The notes: generated by a model from the letters alone, not told the origin. Shown: positions 8,725 through 17,271, counted from the stretch's first letter. The stretch: DNA of 64,000 bases from GWE2-51-13 sp041736705 (GCA_041736705.1 JBGSTC010000004.1:1-64000); one strand, 5' to 3'. Translations and numbers: made by a program.

Positions 8725-9027
8725 TTAGCGTGTCAACCGTTTGATGGTCGTCAGCACTTCGTCGATGATCGCGGGATCGCCGGCTTGCAGATCGCGGACG
8801 ACGCAGGTCCGTAGATGCTGGGCGAAGAGCTGGGATGAAAAACTGTCCAGACCCGATTTGACGGCCGCGACCTGGATGAGGATGTCGTCGCAATAGACAT
8901 CGTTTTCGACCATGGCCTTGAGTCCGCGGATCTGTCCTTCCAAGCGGTTGAGTCGGTTGCTTAGGTCTTGGATCTGCTTTTCGTCGCGGTCGGTGTGTTT
9001 CTCGTTGTGCATTTCACAGTGTTTCAT
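8725..9027 (-). CDS. csoR: Copper-sensing repressor CsoR
   Basis: This is a 100-residue DUF156/CsoR-family repressor that binds DNA when copper-free and releases it on Cu(I) binding. The all-helical core starts at LSNRLNRLEGQIRGLKAMV. The Cu(I) ligand set Cys-His-Cys is present: YCDDIL, then QHLRTC. A His-rich N-terminal extension (HCEMHNEKH) precedes the core and may also bind metal. The gene lies between copA and the TauE-like gene, and a matching operator is at 11725-11743, so it probably represses its own operon. Confidence 0.93.
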   Translation of the reverse strand: MKHCEMHNEKHTDRDEKQIQDLSNRLNRLEGQIRGLKAMVENDVYCDDILIQVAAVKSGLDSFSSQLFAQHLRTCVVRDLQAGDPAIIDEVLTTIKRLTR

Positions 9028-9031
9028 GGGG

Positions 9032-11485
9032 TTACCTCAGTTTGAAGAAGCGTAGACGAAGCGCGTTGGTGACGACGGAGACCGAGCTCATCGCCATGGC
9101 GGCACCGGCGAAGACCGGGTTGAGGAGCGGTCCGCCGAAGTAATAGAACACGCCGGCGGCGAAGGGAATCCCGACGATATTGTAGATGAAGGCCCAGAAG
9201 AGGTTCTGTTTGATGTTGGTGAGGGTGGCCTTGGAAAGTTTCAGGGCACTGACCACGTCCGAAAGATCGCTGCGCATCAGGACGATGTCCGCGGATTCCA
9301 TGGCGACATCCGTCCCCGATCCGATCGCGATCCCCGTGTCCGCTTTGGCCAATGCGACCGCATCGTTGATGCCGTCCCCGACCATCGCGACCACATAGCC
9401 TTGTTGCTTGAGTTTATCGACTTCGTTGCCTTTATCCTGAGGCAGCACTTCCGCCAAGACCCAGTCGATGCCGACCTGCTTGGCGATGGCGTTGGCCGTC
9501 TTTTGGTTGTCCCCCGTGATCATCGCGATCTTGATGCCCATTTTCTTGAGCTTGGCGACCGCGTCTTTCGAGGATTCCTTCACGACGTCCGCCACGGCGA
9601 TCATCCCGGCGGCTTGCTTGTCGATGGCGGCCAAGAGGACGGTCTTCCCTTCCTTGGACCATTCGTCCAAACGATTGTTTCCCGGGAAATCGACGTTGTT
9701 TTCTTTCATCCACGCCGGATTCCCGATCAAGACTTCATGCTTGTCCACGACCGCTTTCAACCCTCTTCCACTCACGGCGGTGAAGGTATCGACGGCGGAT
9801 AATTTTAGGTTCTTTTCTTTGGCGCTCGCCACGACGGCCAAGGCCAAGGGATGTTCGGAGACGGATTCCGCACTCGCCAGGATCCCTAGAAGTTCGTTCT
9901 CGTCCCATCCGAAGCTGACCATGTCGGTCAGGGTCGGCATGCCTTTGGTTAATGTCCCGGTCTTATCGAAGATGACGGCGTTGACGTGGTGTGCGGTTTC
10001 CAGCGCTTCCCCGCCTTTATAGAGGACACCCAACTGAGCGCCTCTTCCGGTTCCGACCATGATCGCGGTCGGTGTCGCCAGCCCGAGGGCGCAGGGACAC
10101 GCGATGACCAACACGGTCACGAAACTATTGAGGACGAAGGAGAATTCCTTGCCTTGCAGTGCCCAGAATCCGGCGGCTGCGAAGGCGATGACGATGACGA
10201 CCGGAACGAAGTAGGCGGAAATGACATCCGCGAGTTTGGCGATCGGGGCTTTCTTCCCTTGCGCGTCTTCGACCAGTTTGATGATCTGGGCCAAGGCGGT
10301 GGCTTCGCCGACCGCTTTCGCCCGCATCGTCAAGACGCTGTTGCGATTGAGCGATCCGCCGGTAACGCGGTCGCCCGGATTCTTATCGATGGGTAAACTT
10401 TCCCCCGTCAGCATGCTTTCATCGACCGCGGATTGTCCGCGCTCGATTATGCCGTCGACCGGGATCCTTTCACCGGGTTTCACGAGAAGTAAATCGCCGA
10501 CGGCGACGTCTTCAAGGGAAACGTCCTGTGTTTCATCGTCCACCACTAAATGCGCCGTCTTGGGCGCCAAGCCCATCAGTTTCTTGATCGCCTGGCTGGT
10601 CTTCCCTTTGGAGCGCTCTTCAAGCCATTTCCCCAAAAGGATCAAAGTGATGACGACCCCGGCGGATTCGAAATACAGGTCGTTGACCAAGTCCATGTCG
10701 CCGCCGTAGATGAGGATCGTGTTGTAGACGCCATAGAGGAAAGCGGCGCCGGTACCGATCGCGACCAAGGTATCCATGTTGGGGGATCCTTTGAGTAAGG
10801 TTTTCAGACCGATGGTGAAGAACTTACGTCCCGCATACAGGATCGGAAGGGTCAAAAGCAACTGGACCATCGCGAAGGTTTCAGGGTATTTGTGATGGTT
10901 GAGGAATTCGGGTAGCCATATCTTGAGCGACGGAAACATGTGCCCCATCGCGATGTAAAGTAAAGGGATAGCGAAAACGGCGGCTAAACTGAGCCTGAAG
11001 GTCATCTCTTTCAGTGCCGCTTCACGTCGACGCGTGTCTTCGTCCACGTTGATGACGGCTTGGGATTCGCTGGCTTTGTATCCGGCGTTCTCGACGGCCT
11101 TCTTCAGTGCCTGCATCTTGATGATCGCAGGATCGTAGCTTACGGTCGCTTTATTGGTCGCAAGGTTCACGCTGGCCAGCGTCACCCCGTTTTGTTTCTT
11201 CAATGCCCGCTCGACCGCCGCCGAGCAACTGGCGCAGGTCATGCCTTCGATGTCGAGACTGACGTTGCGGACGGACGAAATCTCCTCAAGCCCATACCCG
11301 GCTTTTTCGACCGCGAGCTTAAGGTCACTAAAAGGAAGGGTGCGCTCTGCGCGCACCGTTACCCTCTCCGTCGTCAAATTGACATCGGCCGCTTCGATCC
11401 CCTCGAGTTTCTTCAGGGATCTTGAAACCGCCGCCGAGCAGCTTGCACAGGTCATCCCTGTGACGATGTAGGTTTTTTCTTCCAT
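9032..11485 (-). CDS. copA: Copper-translocating P-type ATPase CopA
   Basis: This is an 817-residue P1B-type ATPase that exports Cu(I) across the membrane. Two N-terminal HMA domains (residues ~4-70 and ~75-140) each carry GMTCASC. The membrane domain has the metal-site motif CPCALGLATPTA near residue 460. The phosphorylation site is DKTGTLT near residue 507, the nucleotide-domain motif is SEHPLA, and TGES marks the actuator domain. The hinge motif reads GDGINDAVALAKAD; Val replaces the common Pro after NDA. It lies 7 nt from copZ and 4 nt from csoR, so it is in one operon with them. Confidence 0.97.
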   Translation of the reverse strand: MEEKTYIVTGMTCASCSAAVSRSLKKLEGIEAADVNLTTERVTVRAERTLPFSDLKLAVEKAGYGLEEISSVRNVSLDIEGMTCASCSAAVERALKKQNGVTLASVNLATNKATVSYDPAIIKMQALKKAVENAGYKASESQAVINVDEDTRRREAALKEMTFRLSLAAVFAIPLLYIAMGHMFPSLKIWLPEFLNHHKYPETFAMVQLLLTLPILYAGRKFFTIGLKTLLKGSPNMDTLVAIGTGAAFLYGVYNTILIYGGDMDLVNDLYFESAGVVITLILLGKWLEERSKGKTSQAIKKLMGLAPKTAHLVVDDETQDVSLEDVAVGDLLLVKPGERIPVDGIIERGQSAVDESMLTGESLPIDKNPGDRVTGGSLNRNSVLTMRAKAVGEATALAQIIKLVEDAQGKKAPIAKLADVISAYFVPVVIVIAFAAAGFWALQGKEFSFVLNSFVTVLVIACPCALGLATPTAIMVGTGRGAQLGVLYKGGEALETAHHVNAVIFDKTGTLTKGMPTLTDMVSFGWDENELLGILASAESVSEHPLALAVVASAKEKNLKLSAVDTFTAVSGRGLKAVVDKHEVLIGNPAWMKENNVDFPGNNRLDEWSKEGKTVLLAAIDKQAAGMIAVADVVKESSKDAVAKLKKMGIKIAMITGDNQKTANAIAKQVGIDWVLAEVLPQDKGNEVDKLKQQGYVVAMVGDGINDAVALAKADTGIAIGSGTDVAMESADIVLMRSDLSDVVSALKLSKATLTNIKQNLFWAFIYNIVGIPFAAGVFYYFGGPLLNPVFAGAAMAMSSVSVVTNALRLRFFKLR

Positions 11486-11492
11486 CGACAGC

Positions 11493-11702
11493 CTACTTCG
11501 CAGCCAATTGGTAACCCGCGTCTTCGACAGCCGCTTTCAGGGCTTCGAAGCTGACGGATTCGTCCGCATTCACCAACGCGGTTTTTTCAGCCAAGGATAC
11601 CTTGACATCGTTGACGCCTTGGACATCCTTCAATGCCATCGTGACATGATGGACACAGTGCATGCAGGACATGCCTTCTACAGAATACGTGGTTAGTTTC
11701 AT
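11493..11702 (-). CDS. copZ: Copper chaperone CopZ
   Basis: This is a 69-residue single HMA domain protein that carries Cu(I) to CopA and CsoR. The metal loop is GMSCMHC and the C-terminus has the usual DAGYQL. Compared with the GMTCASC domains nearby it has Met and His between the cysteines. The ATG at 11700-11702 is chosen because GAGGTG precedes it at a good distance; a GTG three codons upstream overlaps that ribosome site. It is first in the copper operon, directly behind the CsoR-controlled promoter. Confidence 0.93.
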   Translation of the reverse strand: MKLTTYSVEGMSCMHCVHHVTMALKDVQGVNDVKVSLAEKTALVNADESVSFEALKAAVEDAGYQLAAK

Positions 11703-11720
11703 AACGTTCACCTCGTAGGC

Positions 11721-11749
11721 ATTATATACCCCCCACGGGTATATTTCAA
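11721..11749 (-). promoter_or_regulatory. Copper operon promoter with CsoR operator in the spacer
   Basis: On the minus strand TTGAAA (11744-11749), a 17-nt spacer and TATAAT (11721-11726) form a strong sigma-A promoter. The inverted repeat TATACCC-CCCAC-GGGTATA (11725-11743) fills the spacer. It matches the TACCC...GGGTA operator class known for CsoR. Repressor bound here would cover both boxes. Confidence 0.85.
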
Positions 11750-11829
11750 GGAATATAATCTTTTCATGCGACGCATAGAAATTCTTGTATCTCTTGAATC
11801 GATCAATGAGAAAGTGTATGATTAATTTA

Positions 11830-11844
11830 CCCTATTGGATAGGG
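11830..11844. repeat. Perfect inverted repeat upstream of HTH gene
   Basis: CCCTAT-TGG-ATAGGG has 6-bp arms and a 3-nt spacer, 110 nt before the HTH gene start. It could be an operator for that regulator; no clear -35/-10 pair could be placed around it. A second small palindrome, ATGCG-A-CGCAT, is at 11766-11776. Confidence 0.4.
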
Positions 11845-11954
11845 TTTGGTACGCTCTATGTGTATAGAATTCGTAGGGGGAAACAATCAGTCGGAAAAGA
11901 ATATTGCGAATTATCGAAAATTACTCGGTGAAATTATATAAAGGAGGTCTAGCC

Positions 11955-12218
11955 ATGGACAAGAATTCGATCTTTGGAAACCCAACGAAAACCTATCATG
12001 TCTTGGATCTATCCTATATCGACTCAACCTATCTGCGTGATTTCAGAATGAAGTTAGGCTATACGCAAAGTGCGTTTGCGATAATCCTCGGTGTCACCAA
12101 GAAATCGATTGAAAAATGGGAACAGGGGGTTTATCCGGTGAGCGATCCGATTCGAAGATTGATCTATCTGATGGATAAGCTGCCCGAAGTCAGAGAGGAA
12201 CTGTATCCATACAAATAG
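11955..12218 (+). CDS. Small XRE-type helix-turn-helix regulator
   Basis: This is an 87-residue protein with a central helix-turn-helix at about residues 30-62 (LGYTQSAFAIILGVTKKSIEKWE). It is close to the antitoxin-type HTH family with the KKSIEKWEQG recognition helix. Residues 1-28 have no visible domain. The ATG at 11955 has AAGGAGG 7 nt upstream; the frame is open to 11904 but without a ribosome site. No toxin gene is adjacent, so it is probably a free-standing regulator. Its target is unknown; the inverted repeat upstream is a candidate. Confidence 0.75.
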   Translation: MDKNSIFGNPTKTYHVLDLSYIDSTYLRDFRMKLGYTQSAFAIILGVTKKSIEKWEQGVYPVSDPIRRLIYLMDKLPEVREELYPYK

Positions 12219-12227
12219 GATCGAATG

Positions 12228-12255
12228 AAAAAAGCGTACCCGTGAGGATACGCTT
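12228..12255 (-). terminator. Terminator of the GAPDH gene
   Basis: On the minus strand an imperfect stem, AAGCGTATCC paired with GGGTACGCTT, is followed by a T run. It lies about 25 nt past the GAPDH stop. Confidence 0.75.
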
Positions 12256-12277
12256 CTCGTTGATAGTCGAGGACTTA

Positions 12278-13288
12278 CTAGATCTTGGAAGCCAAGAAAG
12301 CAGCCGTACGGACCAATTGGTTCGTGTAGGAAGCTTCGTTGTCATACCAAGCGGCAACCTTAACCAAGCAGACACCGCCGACGTTTTGGACTTTCGTCTG
12401 CGTACCGTCGAACAAGGAGCCGAAGGTGCAGCCGATGACGTCGCTGGAAACGATTTCGTCTTCGGTGTAACCGAAGGATTCGTTGGAAGCGGCTTTCATC
12501 GCGGCGTTGACTTCATCCTTGGTGCAAGGTTTCGCAACGACGGCGACCAATTCGGTGATGGATCCGGTGATGACGGGAACGCGTTGCGCGGCTCCGTCGA
12601 GTTTGCCCTTCAATTCAGGAACGACCAAGCCGATCGCTTTGGCGGCGCCGGTGGAGTTCGGAACGATGTTGGCGGCGGCGGCACGTGCACGACGTAGGTC
12701 GCCGTTGCGGTGCGGGGCATCCAAGGTGTTCTGATCGTTGGTGTAGGCGTGGATGGTCGTCATCGTGCCGTTGATGATTTCGAAGGAATCGTTAAGAACC
12801 TTCGCCATCGGGGCTAAACAGTTGGTCGTGCAGGAAGCGCCGGAGATGATGGTTTCGCTGCCGTCCAGGATGTTGTGGTTGACGTTGTAGACGACGGTTT
12901 CAACGCCTTCGCCCTTTGCGGGAGCGGAGATGATGACTTTACGTGCGCCGGCCTTGATGTGGGCTTCGGCTTTGACTTTGTCGGTGAAGAATCCGGTCGA
13001 TTCGATGACGACGTCGACGTTCAATGCTCCCCAAGGAAGCGCTATGGGATCTTTTTCCGCATAGATACGGATTTCCTTGCCGTCGACGACGATGCCGTTT
13101 TCGGTGTGGGAAACTTCATGGCCATCCCAACGTCCTTGGGATGAGTCATACTTTAATAGATGGGCCAATGTCTTGGCGTCGGTCAGGTCATTGATCGCAA
13201 CGATATCGAATTCTGCTTTTCCAGCCATTAAGCGGAACGCAAGGCGTCCGATACGTCCAAAACCGTTAATCGCAATTCTTGCTGTCAT
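12278..13288 (-). CDS. gap: Glyceraldehyde-3-phosphate dehydrogenase
   Basis: This is the glycolytic phosphorylating dehydrogenase, 336 residues, cytoplasmic. The Rossmann motif INGFGRIGRLAFR is at the N-terminus and the catalytic cysteine sits in SGASCTTNCLAPMAK. WYDNE near the C-terminus is also typical. The ATG at 13286-13288 has AGGAGG 8 nt upstream; the open frame runs 25 codons further into the promoter and is not coding. It forms a monocistronic unit with its own consensus promoter and terminator, and the rest of the glycolytic operon is not adjacent. Confidence 0.97.
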   Translation of the reverse strand: MTARIAINGFGRIGRLAFRLMAGKAEFDIVAINDLTDAKTLAHLLKYDSSQGRWDGHEVSHTENGIVVDGKEIRIYAEKDPIALPWGALNVDVVIESTGFFTDKVKAEAHIKAGARKVIISAPAKGEGVETVVYNVNHNILDGSETIISGASCTTNCLAPMAKVLNDSFEIINGTMTTIHAYTNDQNTLDAPHRNGDLRRARAAAANIVPNSTGAAKAIGLVVPELKGKLDGAAQRVPVITGSITELVAVVAKPCTKDEVNAAMKAASNESFGYTEDEIVSSDVIGCTFGSLFDGTQTKVQNVGGVCLVKVAAWYDNEASYTNQLVRTAAFLASKI

Positions 13289-13316
13289 GGATAAGTCCTC
13301 CTCATGTGACATATCA

Positions 13317-13345
13317 ATTATAGGCACTCCGACCTGTTTTGTCAA
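13317..13345 (-). promoter_or_regulatory. Consensus sigma-A promoter of GAPDH
   Basis: A perfect TTGACA (13340-13345), 17-nt spacer and perfect TATAAT (13317-13322) lie 29 nt before the ATG. The motif ACAATTG occurs twice around and above the -35 box (13339-13364), a possible regulator site. Confidence 0.9.
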
Positions 13346-13375
13346 TTGTGAACCAATTGTCAAAATAGGCTTTCA

Positions 13376-14290
13376 TTATTGGCTATCGTGGATCCAAAGC
13401 GGTTTGCCGCTCAGCGACATCGCTTGGCGCGCACTGCTGACACGGGTATCGTAAAGTTTATTGAATAGATCGAAATCATTGATCCGAACGCTCATATATT
13501 CTTCCAGATTCGCACTGGATCCGGGCAGGATCCGTGTCAGTTCTTCATGTTCGCTGACATGCAGGAAAACTTTTTCTTTTCCGTTGAGCAGCGTCGAAAT
13601 CATTTTGAGGCAGCTCAAGGCATCCACGTACAGGATTTCTTCGATGTCGATGCTTTTGGATTGGATGCCGAACATGCAATAGCCTTTGACGATCCCGTCT
13701 TCTTTCAGCACCAACACTTTCTTGCCTTCGGCTTTCAATTCACCGAAGCGCTTTTCATAATATCCGTCTTCCCGTGTGAAGTACCCGGTGAAATGTTTGG
13801 TGAACTCTTTGTAGAAGGTTTGGAATTCCTTCGGGTCGACCGTATAGCTGATCCCTTGCGAACTCAGCACAGGGATCATGGTGTTGTCGACCATGATTTT
13901 CTTGCGCCGGTAGATCTTCTCGAATCCGAAGGGTTCATAGAGCTCCGGATTGTATCCCTGCAGGACCGTGACGAGATCTTGATGGGATAACATGTCCAGT
14001 ACTTCGTCCATCAGATGCTTCATGTATCCTTTGCGGCGATATTCCATCGGGGTGAGGACACCGACGATGTAGGAAGCGCTGATGCGCTTCCCATGCAAGA
14101 CCATCGTATGCCGATGGACTTGCAGGGAGGAGAGAATCGACTCCCCTTCCTTTAAAAGATAACACTCCGTCGGGTCGTAGTACGTGTTGAAATAATAGTC
14201 GATCGACCCTCCGTCATCGTGGGCGAAGGCGTCCTTCCACTGTTTATACAGAATTGCCTTATCGGTAGCCGATGCTCTGTAAAGTTTCAT
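13376..14290 (-). CDS. GNAT-family N-acetyltransferase (Eis-like)
   Basis: This is a 304-residue acetyltransferase. The acetyl-CoA loop is visible near residue 85 (VGVLTPMEYRRKGYMKHLM, the R-R-K-G-Y form of the GNAT motif). The conserved LVTVLQGYNPELYEPFGF follows. Length and a C-terminal extension resemble Eis-type enhanced acetyltransferases rather than short GNATs. The substrate is unknown. The first 32 nt overlap the end of the DUF2156 gene, so the two are translated together. Pairing of these two families suggests a joint role in modifying lipid or amino-acyl substrates, which is inference. Confidence 0.78.
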   Translation of the reverse strand: MKLYRASATDKAILYKQWKDAFAHDDGGSIDYYFNTYYDPTECYLLKEGESILSSLQVHRHTMVLHGKRISASYIVGVLTPMEYRRKGYMKHLMDEVLDMLSHQDLVTVLQGYNPELYEPFGFEKIYRRKKIMVDNTMIPVLSSQGISYTVDPKEFQTFYKEFTKHFTGYFTREDGYYEKRFGELKAEGKKVLVLKEDGIVKGYCMFGIQSKSIDIEEILYVDALSCLKMISTLLNGKEKVFLHVSEHEELTRILPGSSANLEEYMSVRINDFDLFNKLYDTRVSSARQAMSLSGKPLWIHDSQ

Positions 14291-15188
14291 GTTGTTCCCT
14301 CAAACGGTATTTCTCGATGAAATAGACCGGTGCCAGGGCCATTTTCGCAGCCCGTAGATGCTCGTTGCCCATATCGTCTTCCCGGTTGACCAAGGTGGCG
14401 TGCGGGAAGTGATGGTTGAGGAATTCTTTCTCCACGACTTGGTATAAACCACGGTAACTGTCGTCGGCCTTTTCGATGTTGATCTGTACCATGCGGGTGG
14501 ATGACATCGATCCGATGACGAAGGCGCGGACTTTCTTGTCGATGCGGATCAATCCGCCTTCCCAGGGGATTTTGGAATAACAATCCAGGATGTCCATCGC
14601 ACCTTGTTTTTCATACTTGAAATATTCGTCCTGGTCTTCGTCGTCTTTCCATGAATAAAGGAAAGCCCGTACATCCTCGAGGTTCGATTCGTCGATGGCT
14701 TCATAGACGAAGCGTCCTTCGTAATCTTTATGGAAAGCGTTGATGTGGTTGCGGCGTTTCTGCAATTTCTTCCCGCTGAACGTCCGTAGTTTCTCCGCTT
14801 CATAGACATAGTCGAACGCATCGCGCTCTTCGACGAACTTCGTGTCCGGTAACACTTTCAAGACTTTCTCGACCCCTTCTTTCGTGTAGCACGAAAGTTC
14901 GAAGGGGACATGGGCGGTTTCGAAGATTTCCTTGCCCTTCAGGATCGCGGCGCAGAATTGTTCGGGCGCACACAGGGGCATATACATGAACAGGGTTCCT
15001 TTATGGATCCCCAACAATAACAGATACTCATCGGTGGCATACTTCCATAAAGGATATTGACGTCGCCATTGGAACATGTTGACGATGTTGTGGTTGCTTT
15101 CTTCGATGCCTGAGCGATACAGATATTCCAGGATCTTGGGACAGTCCTCTTCGGTGACCGGCTCGAAATCCAAAGCGTTGGCGTCCAT
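14259..15188 (-). CDS. DUF2156 protein (lysyl-phosphatidylglycerol synthase C-terminal-like)
   Basis: This 309-residue soluble protein is made of two GNAT-like folds, as in the aminoacyl transferase half of MprF, but without its membrane flippase part. Family marks are the N-terminal LDFEPVTEEDCPKI, the central GKKLQKRRNHINAFHKDY and the C-terminal LVNREDDMGNEHLRAAKMAL. Stand-alone members have no firm function; aminoacyl-tRNA-dependent transfer is a possibility. It runs into the GNAT gene with a 32-nt overlap. The start ATG follows a small membrane-protein gene by 5 nt. Confidence 0.82.
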   Translation of the reverse strand: MDANALDFEPVTEEDCPKILEYLYRSGIEESNHNIVNMFQWRRQYPLWKYATDEYLLLLGIHKGTLFMYMPLCAPEQFCAAILKGKEIFETAHVPFELSCYTKEGVEKVLKVLPDTKFVEERDAFDYVYEAEKLRTFSGKKLQKRRNHINAFHKDYEGRFVYEAIDESNLEDVRAFLYSWKDDEDQDEYFKYEKQGAMDILDCYSKIPWEGGLIRIDKKVRAFVIGSMSSTRMVQINIEKADDSYRGLYQVVEKEFLNHHFPHATLVNREDDMGNEHLRAAKMALAPVYFIEKYRLREQHETLQSIGYR

Positions 15189-15193
15189 GCGGA

Positions 15194-15439
15194 TTACTCT
15201 CTTTCTTTATATTCCGCGTCGAAGACTTCGCCGCGGACGGGTTGTTCGATATCGTCGTCTTGCGAGAGATCCCGCTGTGTCGGCGTCGGCTCGATGTCGC
15301 GTGCCGCCTTACGGACGGCGAAAACCATGCGTAGAAGATAGAAGCCGATCACCAAAATGAAAAAAAGGAAGAGCGGCCAGAGGTAGGTAAGCAAGATCAT
15401 CCCGATGATGATCGTAAGGATCAGTTGGATCAGTTTCAA
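15194..15439 (-). CDS. Small membrane protein of unknown function
   Basis: This is an 81-residue protein with one long or two short hydrophobic segments (residues ~5-42; IIIGMILLTYLWPLFLFF) and a charged acidic tail (DLSQDDDIEQ). No family was recognised. The start is probably the TTG at 15437-15439, because AGGTGA lies 5 nt upstream. A GTG three codons earlier (15446-15448) would overlap that site. It lies 5 nt upstream of the DUF2156 gene in the same operon and has its own promoter. Confidence 0.6.
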   Translation of the reverse strand: MKLIQLILTIIIGMILLTYLWPLFLFFILVIGFYLLRMVFAVRKAARDIEPTPTQRDLSQDDDIEQPVRGEVFDAEYKERE

Positions 15440-15455
15440 TTGAATCACCTGTTTT

Positions 15456-15464
15456 ATTATACCA
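15456..15464 (-). promoter_or_regulatory. Extended -10 promoter for the 15194-15439 operon
   Basis: On the minus strand TGGTATAAT gives an extended -10 box (TGnTATAAT) about 16 nt before the TTG start. No good -35 was seen. The leader would be very short. Confidence 0.5.
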
Positions 15465-15471
15465 CAAACAA

Positions 15472-15489
15472 AAAAGGCCGAAGCCTTTT
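15472..15489 (-). terminator. Terminator of the HTH gene
   Basis: On the minus strand the stem AAAAGGC/GCCTTTT with a TTCG tetraloop is followed by T residues, 14 nt past the HTH stop. Confidence 0.85.
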
Positions 15490-15503
15490 CTGTGATGTCC
15501 GAA

Positions 15504-15776
15504 TTAGAAGAGATCGCGTAATGCGATGCCCAAACCCTTCGCCAGTTTGTCGAGGGCTTTCAGGGAGATGTTGCGTCGACCGCGTTCCACATCCGAGATG
15601 TAGTTGCGGTGCAGACCGCTGCGGAAGGATAGTTCTTCCTGCGAGAGGCTGACGCTGATGCGCAAATGCTTGATTCTTTCCCCGAACTGATGCGTCAATT
15701 GGTTGTTTCCCCCGCCGTCTTCGTCATCTTCTTGTGGACGTACGACCGTTTGGGAACTTGTCGTTTCTTGTTCCAT
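15504..15776 (-). CDS. XRE-family transcriptional regulator
   Basis: This is a 90-residue DNA-binding protein. A Gln/Asp/Gly-rich N-terminal stretch (~26 residues, EDDEDGGGNNQ) precedes a full XRE helix-turn-helix (residues ~27-90: LSQEELSFRSGLHRNYISDVE, closing with LAKGLGIALRDLF). The domain resembles small SinR/ImmR-like regulators. The ATG at 15774-15776 has GGAG 9 nt upstream. It is a single-gene unit with its own terminator. Two perfect palindromes 165-200 nt upstream are candidate operators. Confidence 0.8.
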   Translation of the reverse strand: MEQETTSSQTVVRPQEDDEDGGGNNQLTHQFGERIKHLRISVSLSQEELSFRSGLHRNYISDVERGRRNISLKALDKLAKGLGIALRDLF

Positions 15777-15940
15777 ATCCCCACACTCCCGTTTCCGACC
15801 CCTTGGTCATCCGATTTCTCGGTACTACTACGCTTTCGGCACTTCCCCCTATGCTTTTACCGACGAATCTCCCACATTTCACTTAAAAAGCATATTATAC
15901 GTTACTATCTACGTTTTACATGAACTGAGCAAGATTAACC

Positions 15941-15979
15941 ATACACTATGAGTGTATATTAACACTTATTGGAATAAGT
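15941..15979. repeat. Two perfect palindromes, candidate operators
   Basis: ATACACT-ATG-AGTGTAT (15941-15957) and ACTTATT-GG-AATAAGT (15964-15979) stand 6 nt apart, in the gap between the HTH gene and the terminator of the aminopeptidase gene. They differ in sequence, so they may bind different proteins. A minus-strand TATAAT for the HTH gene lies nearby (15892-15897). Confidence 0.45.
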
Positions 15980-15999
15980 TTAAATCTTTTCTCAAATAA

Positions 16000-16022
16000 A
16001 GAAAAAGACCGGTTTCCCGGTC
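16000..16022 (-). terminator. Terminator of the aminopeptidase operon
   Basis: On the minus strand GACCGG-GAAA-CCGGTC is followed by TTTTTC. The stem starts within the stop codon of the M29 peptidase gene. Confidence 0.88.
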
Positions 16023-17253
16023 AGTTCGCATAATTCCCGTTTTCGAAAAGTTTGACGACGACACCGTCCGCACAGACCGCGCTGATTTCCAGATCCGGCG
16101 TACCGAACATGAAATCGATGTGGATCGAGGAGACGTTGAGGTTGGCTTTCGTCCAGGTTTCATCGGGGGTCGCACGCGCCCCGTCGATGGCTCCGGCGAA
16201 GCCTTTGCCTAAGGCCAAATGACAGGCCGCGTTTTCATCCAATAGGGTATTGTAGAAGAGTAGACCGCTGCGGGAGATGTTGGAGGAATGTTCGACCAGC
16301 GCGACTTCGCCCAGGTAGCACGACCCTTCGTCCGTCGCGATCAAGTCCTCCAATAGTTTCTTGTTTTTCTTGGCGTCGACTTTCACGACTTTTCCGTTCT
16401 TGAAGGTCAGACTGAAGTCTTCGATCACGCTGCCGGCCACATAAAGGGGACGGCTGGCGACGACTTTCCCGTCGACCTTGAACTTATCCGGGGAAGTGAA
16501 GACTTCCTCGGTCGGAATGTTGGCGCTGAAGAAGACTTTCTTGTCGGAAACATCGCTTCCGCCGCTCCATTTGACCCGTTCGTTGAGTCCGACCGTAAGA
16601 TCGGTCCCAAGTGAATTCTTGAACCGGAGTTCGCGCAGATGCAGGGCGTTGAGCTTGTTGCGTTGTTGGCGTATTTTATCTTGATGGGCGTTCCAGGTCG
16701 TTACGGGATCGAGGTCCTTGCTCATGTAGGTCAAATCGAACAAGGTCTTCCAGAACGTTTTCAGAGCTTCTTTTTCATCCAGTTGCGGGAAGACGACTTT
16801 CGCCCATAACCGGTTGGGGACGGGCGCGATGCACCATTGGATCCCATGGGAAGACATGCGGTGACGGACGACGTTGCGAAGTTCGTTCACGCGTTGTTGG
16901 TAGGCGCTGGCCTTGTCGTTTTCGACCTCGTCCATCAAGCCGATGTAGGTCGAAGTCAACAGTAAATGACAGCCGTTGTCGCGCAGGTAGGCGTCGATCG
17001 ACTCGCGCTCCCAATGTTCGACGGTACGGATTTCGTCGACCGACTGGTTTTGGATCCGAAGCAGATCCGCCCGGATGTCGGTGTACCGTACGACGACGTT
17101 TTTCGCACCCGCAAGATAGGCTTCCTCGACGACGCGTTTCGCGAACGATTCGTTTTCCACATCCACCTCGATGACCACGTTTTGCCCCGGATGGATGTTG
17201 AGTCCGCTACGGACCAACAACTTGGCATAATTCTGTTTGTGTTTGCTTCCCAT
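16021..17253 (-). CDS. M29-family metallo-aminopeptidase (AmpS/PepS type)
   Basis: This is a 410-residue cytoplasmic aminopeptidase that removes N-terminal residues from peptides using two metal ions. The family start KLLVRSGLNIHPGQNVVIEV is followed by the C-terminal metal-site segments GEVALVEHSS, LLDENAACHLALGKGF and SIHIDFMFGT, which supply Glu, His and Asp ligands. Length is typical. AAAGGA precedes the ATG. It lies 18 nt behind the acyltransferase gene and may share the SAM-riboswitch transcript. Confidence 0.9.
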   Translation of the reverse strand: MGSKHKQNYAKLLVRSGLNIHPGQNVVIEVDVENESFAKRVVEEAYLAGAKNVVVRYTDIRADLLRIQNQSVDEIRTVEHWERESIDAYLRDNGCHLLLTSTYIGLMDEVENDKASAYQQRVNELRNVVRHRMSSHGIQWCIAPVPNRLWAKVVFPQLDEKEALKTFWKTLFDLTYMSKDLDPVTTWNAHQDKIRQQRNKLNALHLRELRFKNSLGTDLTVGLNERVKWSGGSDVSDKKVFFSANIPTEEVFTSPDKFKVDGKVVASRPLYVAGSVIEDFSLTFKNGKVVKVDAKKNKKLLEDLIATDEGSCYLGEVALVEHSSNISRSGLLFYNTLLDENAACHLALGKGFAGAIDGARATPDETWTKANLNVSSIHIDFMFGTPDLEISAVCADGVVVKLFENGNYAN

Positions 17254-17271
17254 GATTCGATTCCTTTCGTG

